DNA from: Symsagittifera roscoffensis
Lineage: Eukaryota; Xenacoelomorpha; Acoela; Convolutidae
Direction of reading: 5' to 3'
DNA length: 64,000 nt
NCBI RefSeq assembly: GCF_963678635.1
Contig: NC_087070.1
Location: 26,098,007 to 26,162,006 of the forward strand
Part shown: positions 41,959 to 51,188 of the stretch, in pieces
Numbering within the stretch: position 1 is the stretch's first letter
Layout: each line of letters opens with the position of its first letter
Notes under the pieces: generated by a model
What the model saw: the letters and a program-made list of their open reading frames with translations, nothing else
What the model was told of the DNA's origin: nothing
Database searches by the model: none
Translations under genes and position numbers: made by a program

Positions 41959-42729
41959 TCTTTATTTGTCACTTTCCTATGCCTACTCTTGACTCAATTG
42001 CTAGAGACCTTATAGTTTTATTAACAATAATAATGACACAACACAATAAATTTCACCAGATTCTATTAAATAGTGACCACGAATCCCTGTATGTTGTCAG
42101 AGTACAGTTTGTATAAAATTTATTCACACTAGCCGATTATCGGTCCAAAGATCTGGAAACTAGCACAATATGATGTTATCAGTCAATTTAAAAGATAGTG
42201 TAGTCACTACCCAATCAAGCACAGTTTAGGTTGATTTAAAATCAAAAACAAAAAATATATATTGACACAATATGAATGTATATATAAAAAAACGTATGTG
42301 TCTTGTACTCTTAATTGGTCGCAGTACAATAGTCGAACCTGTCTTTTAAAGAAAAAGCTTTCCCTGCTTGGTGCTGCACCAAACAGACAAAACTTTGAAG
42401 GCAGTTATTTTCTCAAGTGGGCGTCTATTGCACCCACCGAGTATTGTGTTACCTATCTGCCTTCGGACTGCCCGAGCTAGACCTACTAAAATCCTCAGGG
42501 CAGTCACTTTTCCCAAAAACGTATTATGTTTCAATCCACACCAATGAGTCACGCTCTTTCTAATTTAGACTTAGTGTCGCGAATATCCGAGTTCGGATCT
42601 GTTTTGTATTAGTCTGGTTCTTTTTGAAAGGCAAGTTACCAGTGCAGTCACTGATACCTAGCCTGTTTATTAATAACCTAATACCTCTCGCTTTTTAGTC
42701 TTTCTTTCGTTTACCTAAGTCCTTAATAA

Positions 42730-44390
42730 AATAATACCCCTCCGGATTGGTACAAATAGGACCCTTCCGGACTGTCAGAATTTGGACCCCTCCGGATTGG
42801 TACCCCTCCGGATTGGCACCCCTCCTAGTTAGTTAATAGTAGACCCCTCCGGATTTGAACCCCTCCGAATTAGCAACTATAAGACCCTTCCGGATTCGGA
42901 CCCCTCTGACTTTGAAAAATTTCGACCCCTCCGGATTGGGAGCCCTTAGCTCTGTCAAAGTAGCTTTTTGTAGTTTTCTTAATTTCAGCTTATACCCCTC
43001 CGGATTTGTTCTGCGTTGCTTTTATGCTGTTTGAATTAACTGGGAAGGGTATAGGGTCCTTTCCTAGACCCCTCCGGATTGAAGTTAAGGCACTTATTTG
43101 ACAATTCACACTAACGGTGAAGGGTCTTATCACTTGCCTAACTTCGACTCTATTATGGTTGTCTTGTGCCTTCAGCCTTCCCTTTTTGTCTAGAACTGTC
43201 CTAAGTTACTTAGTTCAATCGCTATCAACTTTTGGTAGGGGTATAAGGGTTTTTCAGAGAAATTTATAAAACGTGAAGGGTGTACCCCTCCGGATTTGTG
43301 TAATTTGCTAAAAACAATCTCAAAAAATTTTCTCGCTCGCTTTTTCGAGTAATTCTCTTTCCTACTAGTAAGTTCAGCTAATTTCTGATCTAATGGTACC
43401 AAGATTGACTCGATATGCTCTGTAGTTCCAAAGTTATTAACCAAAACGTCTTTTTTCCAAATTCAAAAATTTTCTCTCTTATAGGTTCCGCCTAACTTTT
43501 TCCGCAAATCTGGTCCTTTCGACCTAAAAATTATTGATCTGAGCTCACAAGGCCTATACTCTTCTAGTTCAATGCAAAAGACCCGATCTAAAACGCTTTT
43601 GTAGAAAAAATTTGCGAAAAACTATGCTACCTGGACCCCTCCGGATTGATGAATCCACCAAATCAAACACGTTATGTTCGATTTCTCTGCAACCCGGAAA
43701 GCTTTCGGGTAGCGGGTTTTAAAACTCGTAGATTCACTAGCGGACGTTGTCTGAACAACTATTTTTACTGTCCTAACTCAAAGATTTCAAAAAATTTTCT
43801 GATTTTATAGTGTTTCTTACTATCAAAAATTGGGAAAATTTGGTTTTTGGTACCAAACTAGTTCCAACCACTTCCGAACTAAAGTTAACCGGTTCTACTT
43901 ATTACAGTAGTGCAGTTACGATGTAACACACTAACTTAGCGCTTTTTTCCGTTTCAAAAAATATCGATATCTCAGAAATCGCGACTTGTGGGGGGATCAA
44001 AATATCGCTATTTTGACCCTAAAAACCGGTCTGTTTTCGTTGTTTTTCACTGAAAAACGATATAAGACTATTAATATAGGCTATATAAATAATAATATTA
44101 GTAATACTATACCCCTCCGGGTTTGTTTATTATCCGAATTAAGGTGCTTAACTCGGATATTCGCAGTTCGGTGAAGGGTCACTACAGTGCAGCACTGTCG
44201 AGCCCCCCACAGATTACTATCTTACTTTTTGTACCAAAAGGGATACAAAACTTGTTAACGATACCCAACAGTCGATTGTTGTTGTCGTTGAGCCCCTTCT
44301 TGTTGCTCCTTGAACTGCTTGCCGGATCGGTCTTCACCCAAGACCCTTCCGAATTGAGCGCAAATCAGCTGACCCTTCCGGATTGAGCGC
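42730..44390 (-). repeat. Interspersed CCCCTCCGGATT motif array in the leader
   Basis: On the plus strand at least a dozen copies of ACCCCTCCGGATT or CCCTTCCGGATT are scattered, densest at 42736-42960 (often 15-40 bases apart) and then at 42995, 43070, 43285, 43635 and 44375. Variants are TCCGAATT and TCCGGGTT. In element orientation the motif is AATCCGGAGGGG, so it is G-rich on the sense strand. Two copies in inverted orientation also lie inside the LTR (about 21760 and 21813), which suggests the leader repeats came from, or function with, LTR sequence. Confidence 0.85.
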
Positions 44391-44916
44391 AATTTATCAT
44401 TAACGTGCTTAAATGCTCAAATAACCCTACAGTACAAGCCTCACAAACGGGCCACAAAATTGATCGTAACGATCCTGACTGATATAAATGCCTGTAACAA
44501 CAATATATCTATCAACAACAAACGGGGGGGTTGAATCACATCTTTTCTGGGGGGATGATTTCTACTGATTTCTTACTTTTTTACTGTTTATGGTTTTTTC
44601 GGTTATTTTTTATGTTTTTTGTTTTTCTTGGGTACTATACTACTTTTTGTTTGGTTTTACTTATATCTTTAAGTGTTTTTGGTCACCAACCACTCAGGGG
44701 ACGAGGGGACGGCCGATCCCCCCACCCTTCCTGGTTCGTGAATTTTCGGTCTTAACTAGGTTAAAAAACTATTCACGGCAATTCGGAAGGCCTCCGCGTT
44801 CCGAACTACCCTTCCGCCCCGGCGGTTTAGGCCTATTAAGGGCGTTAATGTGAGCATCCGCTCGGCGCGGAGTGCTCGTTAACGGTTCTGCCGGTCATGA
44901 TGTTAAAAAAGAATAA

Positions 44917-44931
44917 CACCCAGGAGCGCCA
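44917..44931 (-). promoter_or_regulatory. Candidate primer binding site (TGGCGCTCCTGGGTG)
   Basis: In element orientation TGGCGCTCCTGGGTG begins 12 bases after the end of the 5' LTR. It starts with TGG, the complement of the CCA tail of a tRNA, and is complementary to a 3' tRNA end of the form CACCCAGGAGCGCCA. I cannot name the tRNA without a tRNA set from the organism. Confidence 0.5.
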
Positions 44932-44943
44932 TAAAAACATACA

Positions 44944-45864
44944 TGTAACATTCGCCCGGAAGATACATATCGACGGATAACAAAACTAAGTCTTAAGACG
45001 ACTGGCTGGCGTCTAAACAGAGCTTTGCATGTTTTTCACCGTCTCTACCAAGCCAGTACTTTTCGGTGGTCTTTCTTACATCGGGTCGACAAAAACGTTA
45101 CTGCTCTCCGGCTTCGACCAGAACGCTCAAATTAACTGAATTACATGCAAAAATAGTGAGCTCATGGCTGGGTCTCTGTATCCCCAGACCACGAGGTCAC
45201 TCCTAAAAACAGGGCTACTACTTATCATATTACTATTGTTTTTGTTCAGTAGATAAAAATCATCATCTCCATCGAAGATGGATCAACCCTTTCCCCCCAA
45301 CTCCTAGCTTCTCATCCTTATCAAAATGAATCCAGTTGTTAATTAAATTCAATTCAGGACATGACAAGAAGCTAAAAGTTTATATAAAAGGCTAAAAGTT
45401 CCAGTCCCGAAACCCTTCCGGATTCTTGAATCCAGTGAATCAAGCTCCTTAAGTTCAATTTCACACCAATCCGGAAGGCTGGTTCTCACCCTTCACCGTT
45501 GTTGGCAACGGCCTTGCAACTATTGTAGCAGCACAATAGTTGCAACTTGGAACGCTCTCTGCTATTGTAGTTCGTTGTCGTTTTTCTTTAATCTCGATTT
45601 TCGTTCTGTTCGCAATCACAGATAAAGTTGTTCTGTTCTTCACTCGCTTTTTGTTAAAATGGCCGTTTCAGCATTTCTCAGAAATGTGACGTCATCATTC
45701 GAATTTTTGAAAATTTAAAATACTAGAATATTCTAGCCCTCACCGTTTGGCTAAACGTTCCAATAACGTCGCTAATCCTTCGAAATCATGAACTCGGAAG
45801 GCTTACTGCTCAAAATTCGAATCCTGCATAAATTGCATTTTGGCCATTCTGGTCGAATGTCACA
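44944..45864 (-). repeat. 5' LTR of the minus-strand giant element (921 bp)
   Basis: It is the partner of 21291-22211, with four differences by eye. In element orientation it starts TGTGACATTC and ends GAATGTTACA. A TATATAAA box lies about 480 bases in. It should contain the promoter and the transcription start of the element. Confidence 0.93.
45379..45386 (-). promoter_or_regulatory. Candidate TATA box (TATATAAA) in the 5' LTR
   Basis: TATATAAA on the minus strand lies in the middle of the LTR, about 435 bases before its end, as expected for a U3/R boundary upstream of a transcription start. The same box exists in the 3' LTR at 21726-21733. This rests on the motif alone. Confidence 0.35.
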
Positions 45865-45951
45865 AACACAAGAGATAGTGTCCCTGACTCTTGAGCCAAT
45901 AGTTATAGGGCCTATTTTTCTTAAGCCCCATGTGTGACTGCAGTAGACGAA
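45865..45951. other. Short unique stretch between the giant element and a solo LTR
   Basis: These 87 bases have no gene. They are probably host sequence from the upstream region of the MARF1-like gene into which both LTR insertions landed. Confidence 0.4.
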
Positions 45952-46441
45952 TGTTACATTCTTCCGGAGGGGTCTCGGGACTGGAACTTATATCATTTTA
46001 TACAAACTTTTAGCTTCCCTATTATGTCCTGAATTGAATTTAATTAACATCTGAATTCATTTTGCTAGGATGAGAAGCTAGGAGTTGGGGGAAAGGGTTG
46101 ATCCATCTTCGATGGAGATGATGATTTTTATCTACTGAACAAAAACAATGATAATTCAATAAATAGTAGTAGCCCTGATTTTAGGAGTGACCTCGTGGTC
46201 TGGGGATACTGAGACCCAGCAATGAGCTCACTATTTCTGCATGTAATCTAGTTAATTTGAGTGTTTTGACCGAAGCCGAAAGCAGTAACGTTTTTGTCGA
46301 CCCGATGTTAGAAAGACCACCAAAAGAACTGGCTTGGTAGAGACGGTGAAAAGCATGTAGAGCTCTGTTTAGACGTTAGCCAGTCGTCTTAGAACCTAGC
46401 TTTATTTTCCGTCGATATGTATCTTCCGGGGGAATGTTACA
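45952..46441 (+). repeat. Solo LTR (490 bp) of a shorter related subfamily, opposite orientation
   Basis: It starts TGTTACATTC and ends GAATGTTACA. Its reverse complement aligns with the first roughly 480 bases of the 921-base LTR (same CATCTTCGATGG, GACCTCGTGGTC and TTTTTGTCGACCC segments, with scattered differences and one short deletion pattern), but it lacks the other 430 bases. No internal region or partner LTR is nearby, so it is a solo LTR from LTR-LTR recombination, or possibly a terminal-inverted-repeat derivative. No target duplication is clear. It sits 27 bases upstream of the MARF1-like start codon and 18 bases from the splice acceptor, in the same orientation as the gene. Confidence 0.8.
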
Positions 46442-46445
46442 GCTT

Positions 46446-46459
46446 TTGATTTGCTTCAG
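46446..46459 (+). promoter_or_regulatory. 3' splice site in the 5' UTR of the MARF1-like gene
   Basis: TGATTTGCTTCAG ends at 46459, followed by ATTTGAATA and the ATG at 46469. The same acceptor-like sequence is preserved in both downstream truncated copies (52309 and 55401). This suggests at least one upstream 5' UTR exon, now separated from the coding exon by the solo LTR. Confidence 0.45.
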
Positions 46460-46468
46460 ATTTGAATA

Positions 46469-49400
46469 ATGGTTGACAGATCTGAGTCTCCGTTCTTGTT
46501 TAAACCGAGCGATTTTTTTGAGTCAACTCCAGACTCCAAGAGCTCATCTTCTGCATCCTTAAAGCTTGACACTTACCAAACGCCAAAGGCTACGCCGTTG
46601 AAAACAGACAGTTCTCAGAACTTGTCCTCAAATGCCAATGACAATGGCCCTGGACAAGTTTCATTGGCTAAATCGAGTCAAAAATCTTCTAGAGCCGAAA
46701 CTCTGATGCGCAAAATTTCGCAAAAACGCAATGCAGGATTAAAAACATCGGCGATAAATTTGGACATACCACCACAGAATGTATCTTTTCCAGAAATTGC
46801 GAACGATTCGTTTTCATCAGGTAGTGAACTGCGAAGCCCTGAATCCGTATTAAGCTCTGTTGTGTCACCTCCAGAAAATGTTAAGTCTGCTAAAAAGGAT
46901 AATCCATCTAGCCACAAACGTGGGCCTAAGCCTTCTATTGGTTTGTTTTGGGACATCGAGAATTGTCGTGTACCGCCTTTGAAAAGCGAAATGAGCTATA
47001 TCAACTGGATTCGGGATAAATTCTGTCAAAACTACATCTGCGATGAGTTCATTTGTGTATGCGCTGTCGATTCGTTGGCTGACCGAACCTGCGAGGAGCT
47101 GAACAACGCACAAGTTACATTAGCTCATGTTCCATCGGGAGCCAAAAATGCAGCCGATGAAAAACTGCGTCAAAAAATTCGGAGGTTTGGGGAGCTGTTT
47201 GCTCATAAAAACGCTGCTGCTATTCTGATAACTGGAGATATAAATTTTATATCTGATATAACTGATTTACGACACCGTTGCGGTGTACAAGTTATTTTAA
47301 TTCATAATGATCATACAAATGAGCAGCTAAAATCAGTGGCCAATCAGACTTGTCTTCATGAGCAAATTTTGAAAGAAATTCCAGACAAGGTGGCGAAAGA
47401 CGGAATGCAGTATGTGAAACATGAACTAATAGTGAGAAACCTACCAAATAGCCAATCCGAAATGAATTTACGAAACAAATTAAGCAGACTCGTTGACAAC
47501 TGTGGCGGAAAAGTCTTGTTTGTAAACCCGGCTAAAGGCTTTGCTTTTGTGGGTTTTTCAAGCCCCGAAACATGTGAAAGAGCTTGTGTTCGTTTGCAGA
47601 ACAAAGATGTTTTCGGTAATAAAATTCAAGTAGAAATTGCAATGCGGCAGTCAAATTCAATGTACCTTATGAACAACATGGGAGGAGGTTCGATCCTCGC
47701 AAATCCTCCGCTTCTGACAAACAACTACCACAATGAAATGATTCAGTCGAAACCATACACCTCGCCAAAAGTCTCCCAACCGCCCCCTCCGTTGTTACCT
47801 AATTACGGTTTTAACATTAATATTGCAAGGCAAAATGTACCAATGTCAAATTTTCAGCTACTGAACAACAAAAACAACAGTGAAGTAAGAGACAAAACCC
47901 GAAAGCCTCATTACCAAAACATAACTGGGCATGCTTACGGAAATTCAGGAAGCCTGCCGAGAAACTGGAAAGATCAGAAGTATCACGGTACGTCTTCATT
48001 TGGCAGAAGGAACGATCATAATTCTAAAAGCTGTCGAATTCCACCGAAGTACAATTTAATTAAGGATTCTGACGTTAATGCCTTAGAAGTTGAGGAATTA
48101 AATGGGCTGAACTGTGTTGAAAATGAAATCAAAATTAGGCAATTGTTGAAGATAGCGTTGAAAACCAACAGAGCGTCAGCAATGTCGTTTAAGTCAATGT
48201 TTTCGTCAAATGAAGGCATGTCTTCCAAATTTGCTGTTTGTTTCAGTTCGGAAAAGGAACTTACAGACGCCATTACAGAAATCTCTACCATTAAACACAA
48301 AGATTTAAATTTTGCGCCAAAAAAAGGAATCTTTCAAGATGAAGATCTAGAAGATTTGAAAATTAATGTCCTCGCTTTACTTGATACAGATCGAACTCAG
48401 CTCCATACGTTTATTTTGAGCTATTGGCAGAAGTTTGAGAAGTTTATTAAGCCAAGTTTGTTGAATTATTTAATCGAAGATTTAATTGAAGTCGAAGAAT
48501 ACGGCTTAAACTCACAGCAAAAAATGATCTCGCTAAAAAGCGGAGTTTCAGACTTGGAAAATAATGTAATGACCTTCGAATACATCAAAGCAGCTCCGGG
48601 GCTTAGTCCTGATAAGGATACTACTCCGGAGGCTGTTTCTGATAGTTTAGTTTCTAGTTTTTCAATGCTCAATATCTCAGACGATAACACCGCTTTTAAA
48701 GTGGACCAAATTTATTCAAAAAGGTTTAAAAATCAAGAAAAACAGTTTCAAGGTTCTCAACCTGATTACTCAAATTACATTCTTTACAAAAATTATGACC
48801 CGATGCCATTTCATAGATGTCCAATGGCTACGGCAAAATATCAAAGTTTCAAACGATCTAAATTTTGTTTCAAAGTATTTTCAGAGCAAGTTTACGAGCT
48901 TGTATCAGAACATGGGGGGTACATTCCCATGTCTCAATTTTTAAATTGCTATCAGTATATTTACGGTACATTGCCTACTGAAAGTAAAATTAGTTTCGAA
49001 CAATTGTTGATATCGGTCGATGGCATTTCGACTTTTCTCGAAAACGACAAGTGTGTCTGTTTTTCATCTCTAGACATGAATTACAAAGAATGCTTTTCTG
49101 ACGTCAGAGCTCCATTCCCAACTTTGCCTACAAATCTTAAAGATTTCACTAATGAAGTTATTCGCCAATTAGAAATGGCGGAGAAAAATAATTACCAAGT
49201 ACCAGTTTCGCAGTTTTTGAAAAATTACTATGAGACAAAAGGACGAGAGTTTGATGCATCTCGGTACGGCTACCAAGATGCACGTGAACTTTTCAGCGCC
49301 TGTCGAGGTTTTTTCTCGGTTATAGGCATTGGAGTCAATCAGATTATTTGCTACTCACGACGTATGAATACAAAACGGTTCGGCGCTTTCCTTAGACATA

Positions 49401-49987
49401 AAATTAGAGCTTCGGCCAAAGATTTAGTCGGAGCAGTGCGTAAGTTGAAGTTTGATCCTGTCGACTATGGTTTTTACAGCGTGGAAGAATTTTGCAAATC
49501 CAATTGGATCCAATTGGCGATGACAACCCAACAAAGAAACGATTCAATCAACCTTGATCTTGTTTCAAACTCAGAAAAAGATATCTCGAACTTTACTTTG
49601 AGAGTTTTCGCCGTGATGTCGTCTGTCAATAAACAAACAGTGACATACGAGGAGTTTCTGAATTTCTTCCAGGAAAAGTTCAATCGTCCTGTTAAAGCAT
49701 GTGATTTCGGATTCACAGACTTGAAAGAGTTGCTTCTGGCGACTGAGATGGTCTGGATCTTCGACTCTGTAGAGAACCAGAAATCAATCGTAATGCGACC
49801 TCTGATTCAACTACTTCACGAACTGGTGGAGATCATGCGGAAAACTAAACTCCCTGTTGGGCTTACTGAGCTGGCACAGATTTACAATATGACAAAACAG
49901 AGGGAGCTGAGCTGTTTCAAATACGGATTTCCAAGTCTGACGAAGCTGCTGGAATCCTTGCCGATGTTTATCAGTATGTATAACTAA
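46469..49987 (+). CDS. MARF1: MARF1-like protein: NYN ribonuclease, RRM and LOTUS domains (1172 residues)
   Basis: The single coding exon has no internal intron. Residues 1-155 are Ser-rich and disordered. A NYN/PIN-type nuclease domain spans about 156-300: GLFWDIENCRVP, then GAKNAADEKL and ILITGDINFISDI, with acidic residues placed as in the catalytic site of MARF1. An RRM spans about 318-392 (ELIVRNLPN as RNP2-like, GFAFVGFSS as RNP1). After a linker come four or five LOTUS/OST-HTH domains, at about 624-690, 800-875, 890-975, 1040-1110 and 1111-1168, with characteristic motifs such as VPVSQFLKNYYETKGREFD and VTYEEFLNFFQEKFNRP. MARF1 proteins bind structured RNA through LOTUS domains, cleave it with NYN and connect to decapping factors; in mice they control oocyte transcripts and retroelement RNA. 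The vertebrate protein is longer with more LOTUS repeats. ATG context AATAATGG. Confidence 0.9.
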   Translation: MVDRSESPFLFKPSDFFESTPDSKSSSSASLKLDTYQTPKATPLKTDSSQNLSSNANDNGPGQVSLAKSSQKSSRAETLMRKISQKRNAGLKTSAINLDIPPQNVSFPEIANDSFSSGSELRSPESVLSSVVSPPENVKSAKKDNPSSHKRGPKPSIGLFWDIENCRVPPLKSEMSYINWIRDKFCQNYICDEFICVCAVDSLADRTCEELNNAQVTLAHVPSGAKNAADEKLRQKIRRFGELFAHKNAAAILITGDINFISDITDLRHRCGVQVILIHNDHTNEQLKSVANQTCLHEQILKEIPDKVAKDGMQYVKHELIVRNLPNSQSEMNLRNKLSRLVDNCGGKVLFVNPAKGFAFVGFSSPETCERACVRLQNKDVFGNKIQVEIAMRQSNSMYLMNNMGGGSILANPPLLTNNYHNEMIQSKPYTSPKVSQPPPPLLPNYGFNINIARQNVPMSNFQLLNNKNNSEVRDKTRKPHYQNITGHAYGNSGSLPRNWKDQKYHGTSSFGRRNDHNSKSCRIPPKYNLIKDSDVNALEVEELNGLNCVENEIKIRQLLKIALKTNRASAMSFKSMFSSNEGMSSKFAVCFSSEKELTDAITEISTIKHKDLNFAPKKGIFQDEDLEDLKINVLALLDTDRTQLHTFILSYWQKFEKFIKPSLLNYLIEDLIEVEEYGLNSQQKMISLKSGVSDLENNVMTFEYIKAAPGLSPDKDTTPEAVSDSLVSSFSMLNISDDNTAFKVDQIYSKRFKNQEKQFQGSQPDYSNYILYKNYDPMPFHRCPMATAKYQSFKRSKFCFKVFSEQVYELVSEHGGYIPMSQFLNCYQYIYGTLPTESKISFEQLLISVDGISTFLENDKCVCFSSLDMNYKECFSDVRAPFPTLPTNLKDFTNEVIRQLEMAEKNNYQVPVSQFLKNYYETKGREFDASRYGYQDARELFSACRGFFSVIGIGVNQIICYSRRMNTKRFGAFLRHKIRASAKDLVGAVRKLKFDPVDYGFYSVEEFCKSNWIQLAMTTQQRNDSINLDLVSNSEKDISNFTLRVFAVMSSVNKQTVTYEEFLNFFQEKFNRPVKACDFGFTDLKELLLATEMVWIFDSVENQKSIVMRPLIQLLHELVEIMRKTKLPVGLTELAQIYNMTKQRELSCFKYGFPSLTKLLESLPMFISMYN

Positions 49988-51188
49988 GATTTCAATAGAT
50001 CATATTTCAATTGTTTGAAGTGATTTTTTAACGGTAAATTTGATCATGAATCTTATAAGGGTTGAACTGTTATTGTTCCGACCATTGAAAATGGGGAGGA
50101 ACTTCGTATTCGGGTGTGTTTTAGCTTTTTTTCTTTTTGTTTTCCATGCAAAATCAGGTACTACAATAAATCATCGGACTGGGTTGAGTGATATATCATA
50201 TTGAAGACATTTCAGTCGTGATTCGAGCCACATTTAAAAATTCCCAACATGGTTTTAATGGCTCAAAAGCCTATAATAGCTTGAATAAAATTGTAAAAAT
50301 TTAGTATTACTCAAGTAGCGTTAGTTCTTTGAGTATTTGAATCAAAAATCCAAAAACTGCAAAAAAAATTGCAAAAATTTTTGATTTTTTTTTTCATTTT
50401 TTCAAGTCAATTTTGTACAAAAATTGTTTTCAATTTGCTTATTCTATTATTACTGTCGAATATGCCTAATCTCTAGTTTTGTTTGTTCCGATCTTTTTAT
50501 CTGACCACAATAAAACAGCGACACCAATTTAAAAAAAAAAAAAAAAATTTGTGTTGTGTTCATTAAGACTATGGTCGGAATATTCTGTGCTACTTGCAAA
50601 ATTACCGGCTATCCTTCTCTGGTTTTGAATTTTGCAGCTCAATGAAGCAATTTACTATCATCTTTTAGTTCATGTTTTTTTGCAAATGCTTCAACATGTG
50701 AACAAATGTGGAGACACGTGTTTTCGGTATTTAGACTTGCGAAGCAATGTTATAGTACGAACTTTCTTTTTTTTTCTACCTAACCAATATTTGCTGCATC
50801 GAATGGCAATAAAGTATTTTGATATTTTGTTGCAATTTTGATATTTAGTTGCACCTTTACAGCTTATTTATAACATGTGCTTTGTCATTCGAATAGTTAT
50901 AAGTTTACAGAGTTGATGCATTTTTAATTCATCAAGTGAACCGAAGAAAACTATTTGTTTCAAACAACATAACAATAATTAAATCTCCATTTCAGAAGTC
51001 TCGGAAATTTACAGGAAATTGTTATTCATGATTACGTAATTATATTATGTAATTACAGTTGTTCAAATTTGACTGGTTAAAAAGTTTTAGAGCCTTTTGA
51101 ATGGAATATGTGATGAAGGGACTCCTGACTATAACCTCGGTTACTTAGATAGTTTTAACCAATGATTTTTGATTTTAAAAAATAAAAA
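49988..51188 (+). other. 3' flank of the MARF1-like gene (unit 1 spacer)
   Basis: AT-rich sequence with long T and A runs and candidate poly(A) signals AATAAA at 50165-50170 and 50509-50514. It is repeated with small changes in the two downstream units (53013 and 56105 onward); those two share an extra roughly 90-base block (53236-53334, 56328-56426) missing here. I see no gene; short frames such as 50632-50841 have no support. Confidence 0.6.

Larger units (their letters stand above)
41959..44943 (-). other. 5' leader of the minus-strand giant element, about 3 kb
   Basis: It lies between the 5' LTR and gag and is AT-rich with no supported gene; a frame of 84 codons at 43190-43444 lacks any conservation evidence. 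It includes the primer binding site near the LTR, the TCCGGA-containing repeats (42730-44390), and a structured-looking stretch at 42346-42480 with small inverted repeats (GGTGCTGCACC and similar). The leader of the plus-strand copy is also long and repeat-rich but its sequence is different. Confidence 0.6.
21291..45864 (-). mobile_element. Complete giant Ty3/gypsy-type LTR retrotransposon, 24.6 kb, young insertion
   Basis: Direct 921-base repeats at 21291-22211 and 44944-45864 flank a minus-strand series: primer binding site, 3 kb leader, gag-pol, ORF2 and polypurine tract. The LTR ends are TGTGACATTC...GAATGTTACA in element orientation. By eye the two LTRs differ at four positions only (two in an A-rich run near 21607, one near 22137, one near 22163), so the insertion is recent. 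Flanking five-mers are AAAAC on the left and AACAC on the right, an imperfect target duplication. The length is about four times that of ordinary Ty3/gypsy elements. Coding frames have few breaks: a TAA in gag, one frameshift in pol and one in ORF2. Confidence 0.93.

Noticed and set aside
42730-44390. CRISPR-like array
   Set aside because: Spacing is irregular, the motif is about 12 bases, and the context is a eukaryotic LTR element leader.
45952-46441. MITE or other terminal-inverted-repeat transposon
   Set aside because: It has 10-base inverted ends, but it aligns with about half of a proven LTR, and LTR ends of this family are naturally inverted; a solo LTR is simpler.
50632-50841. Short frames in the spacers of the MARF1-like tandem units
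   Set aside because: They are interrupted or altered between units and show no protein-level conservation.
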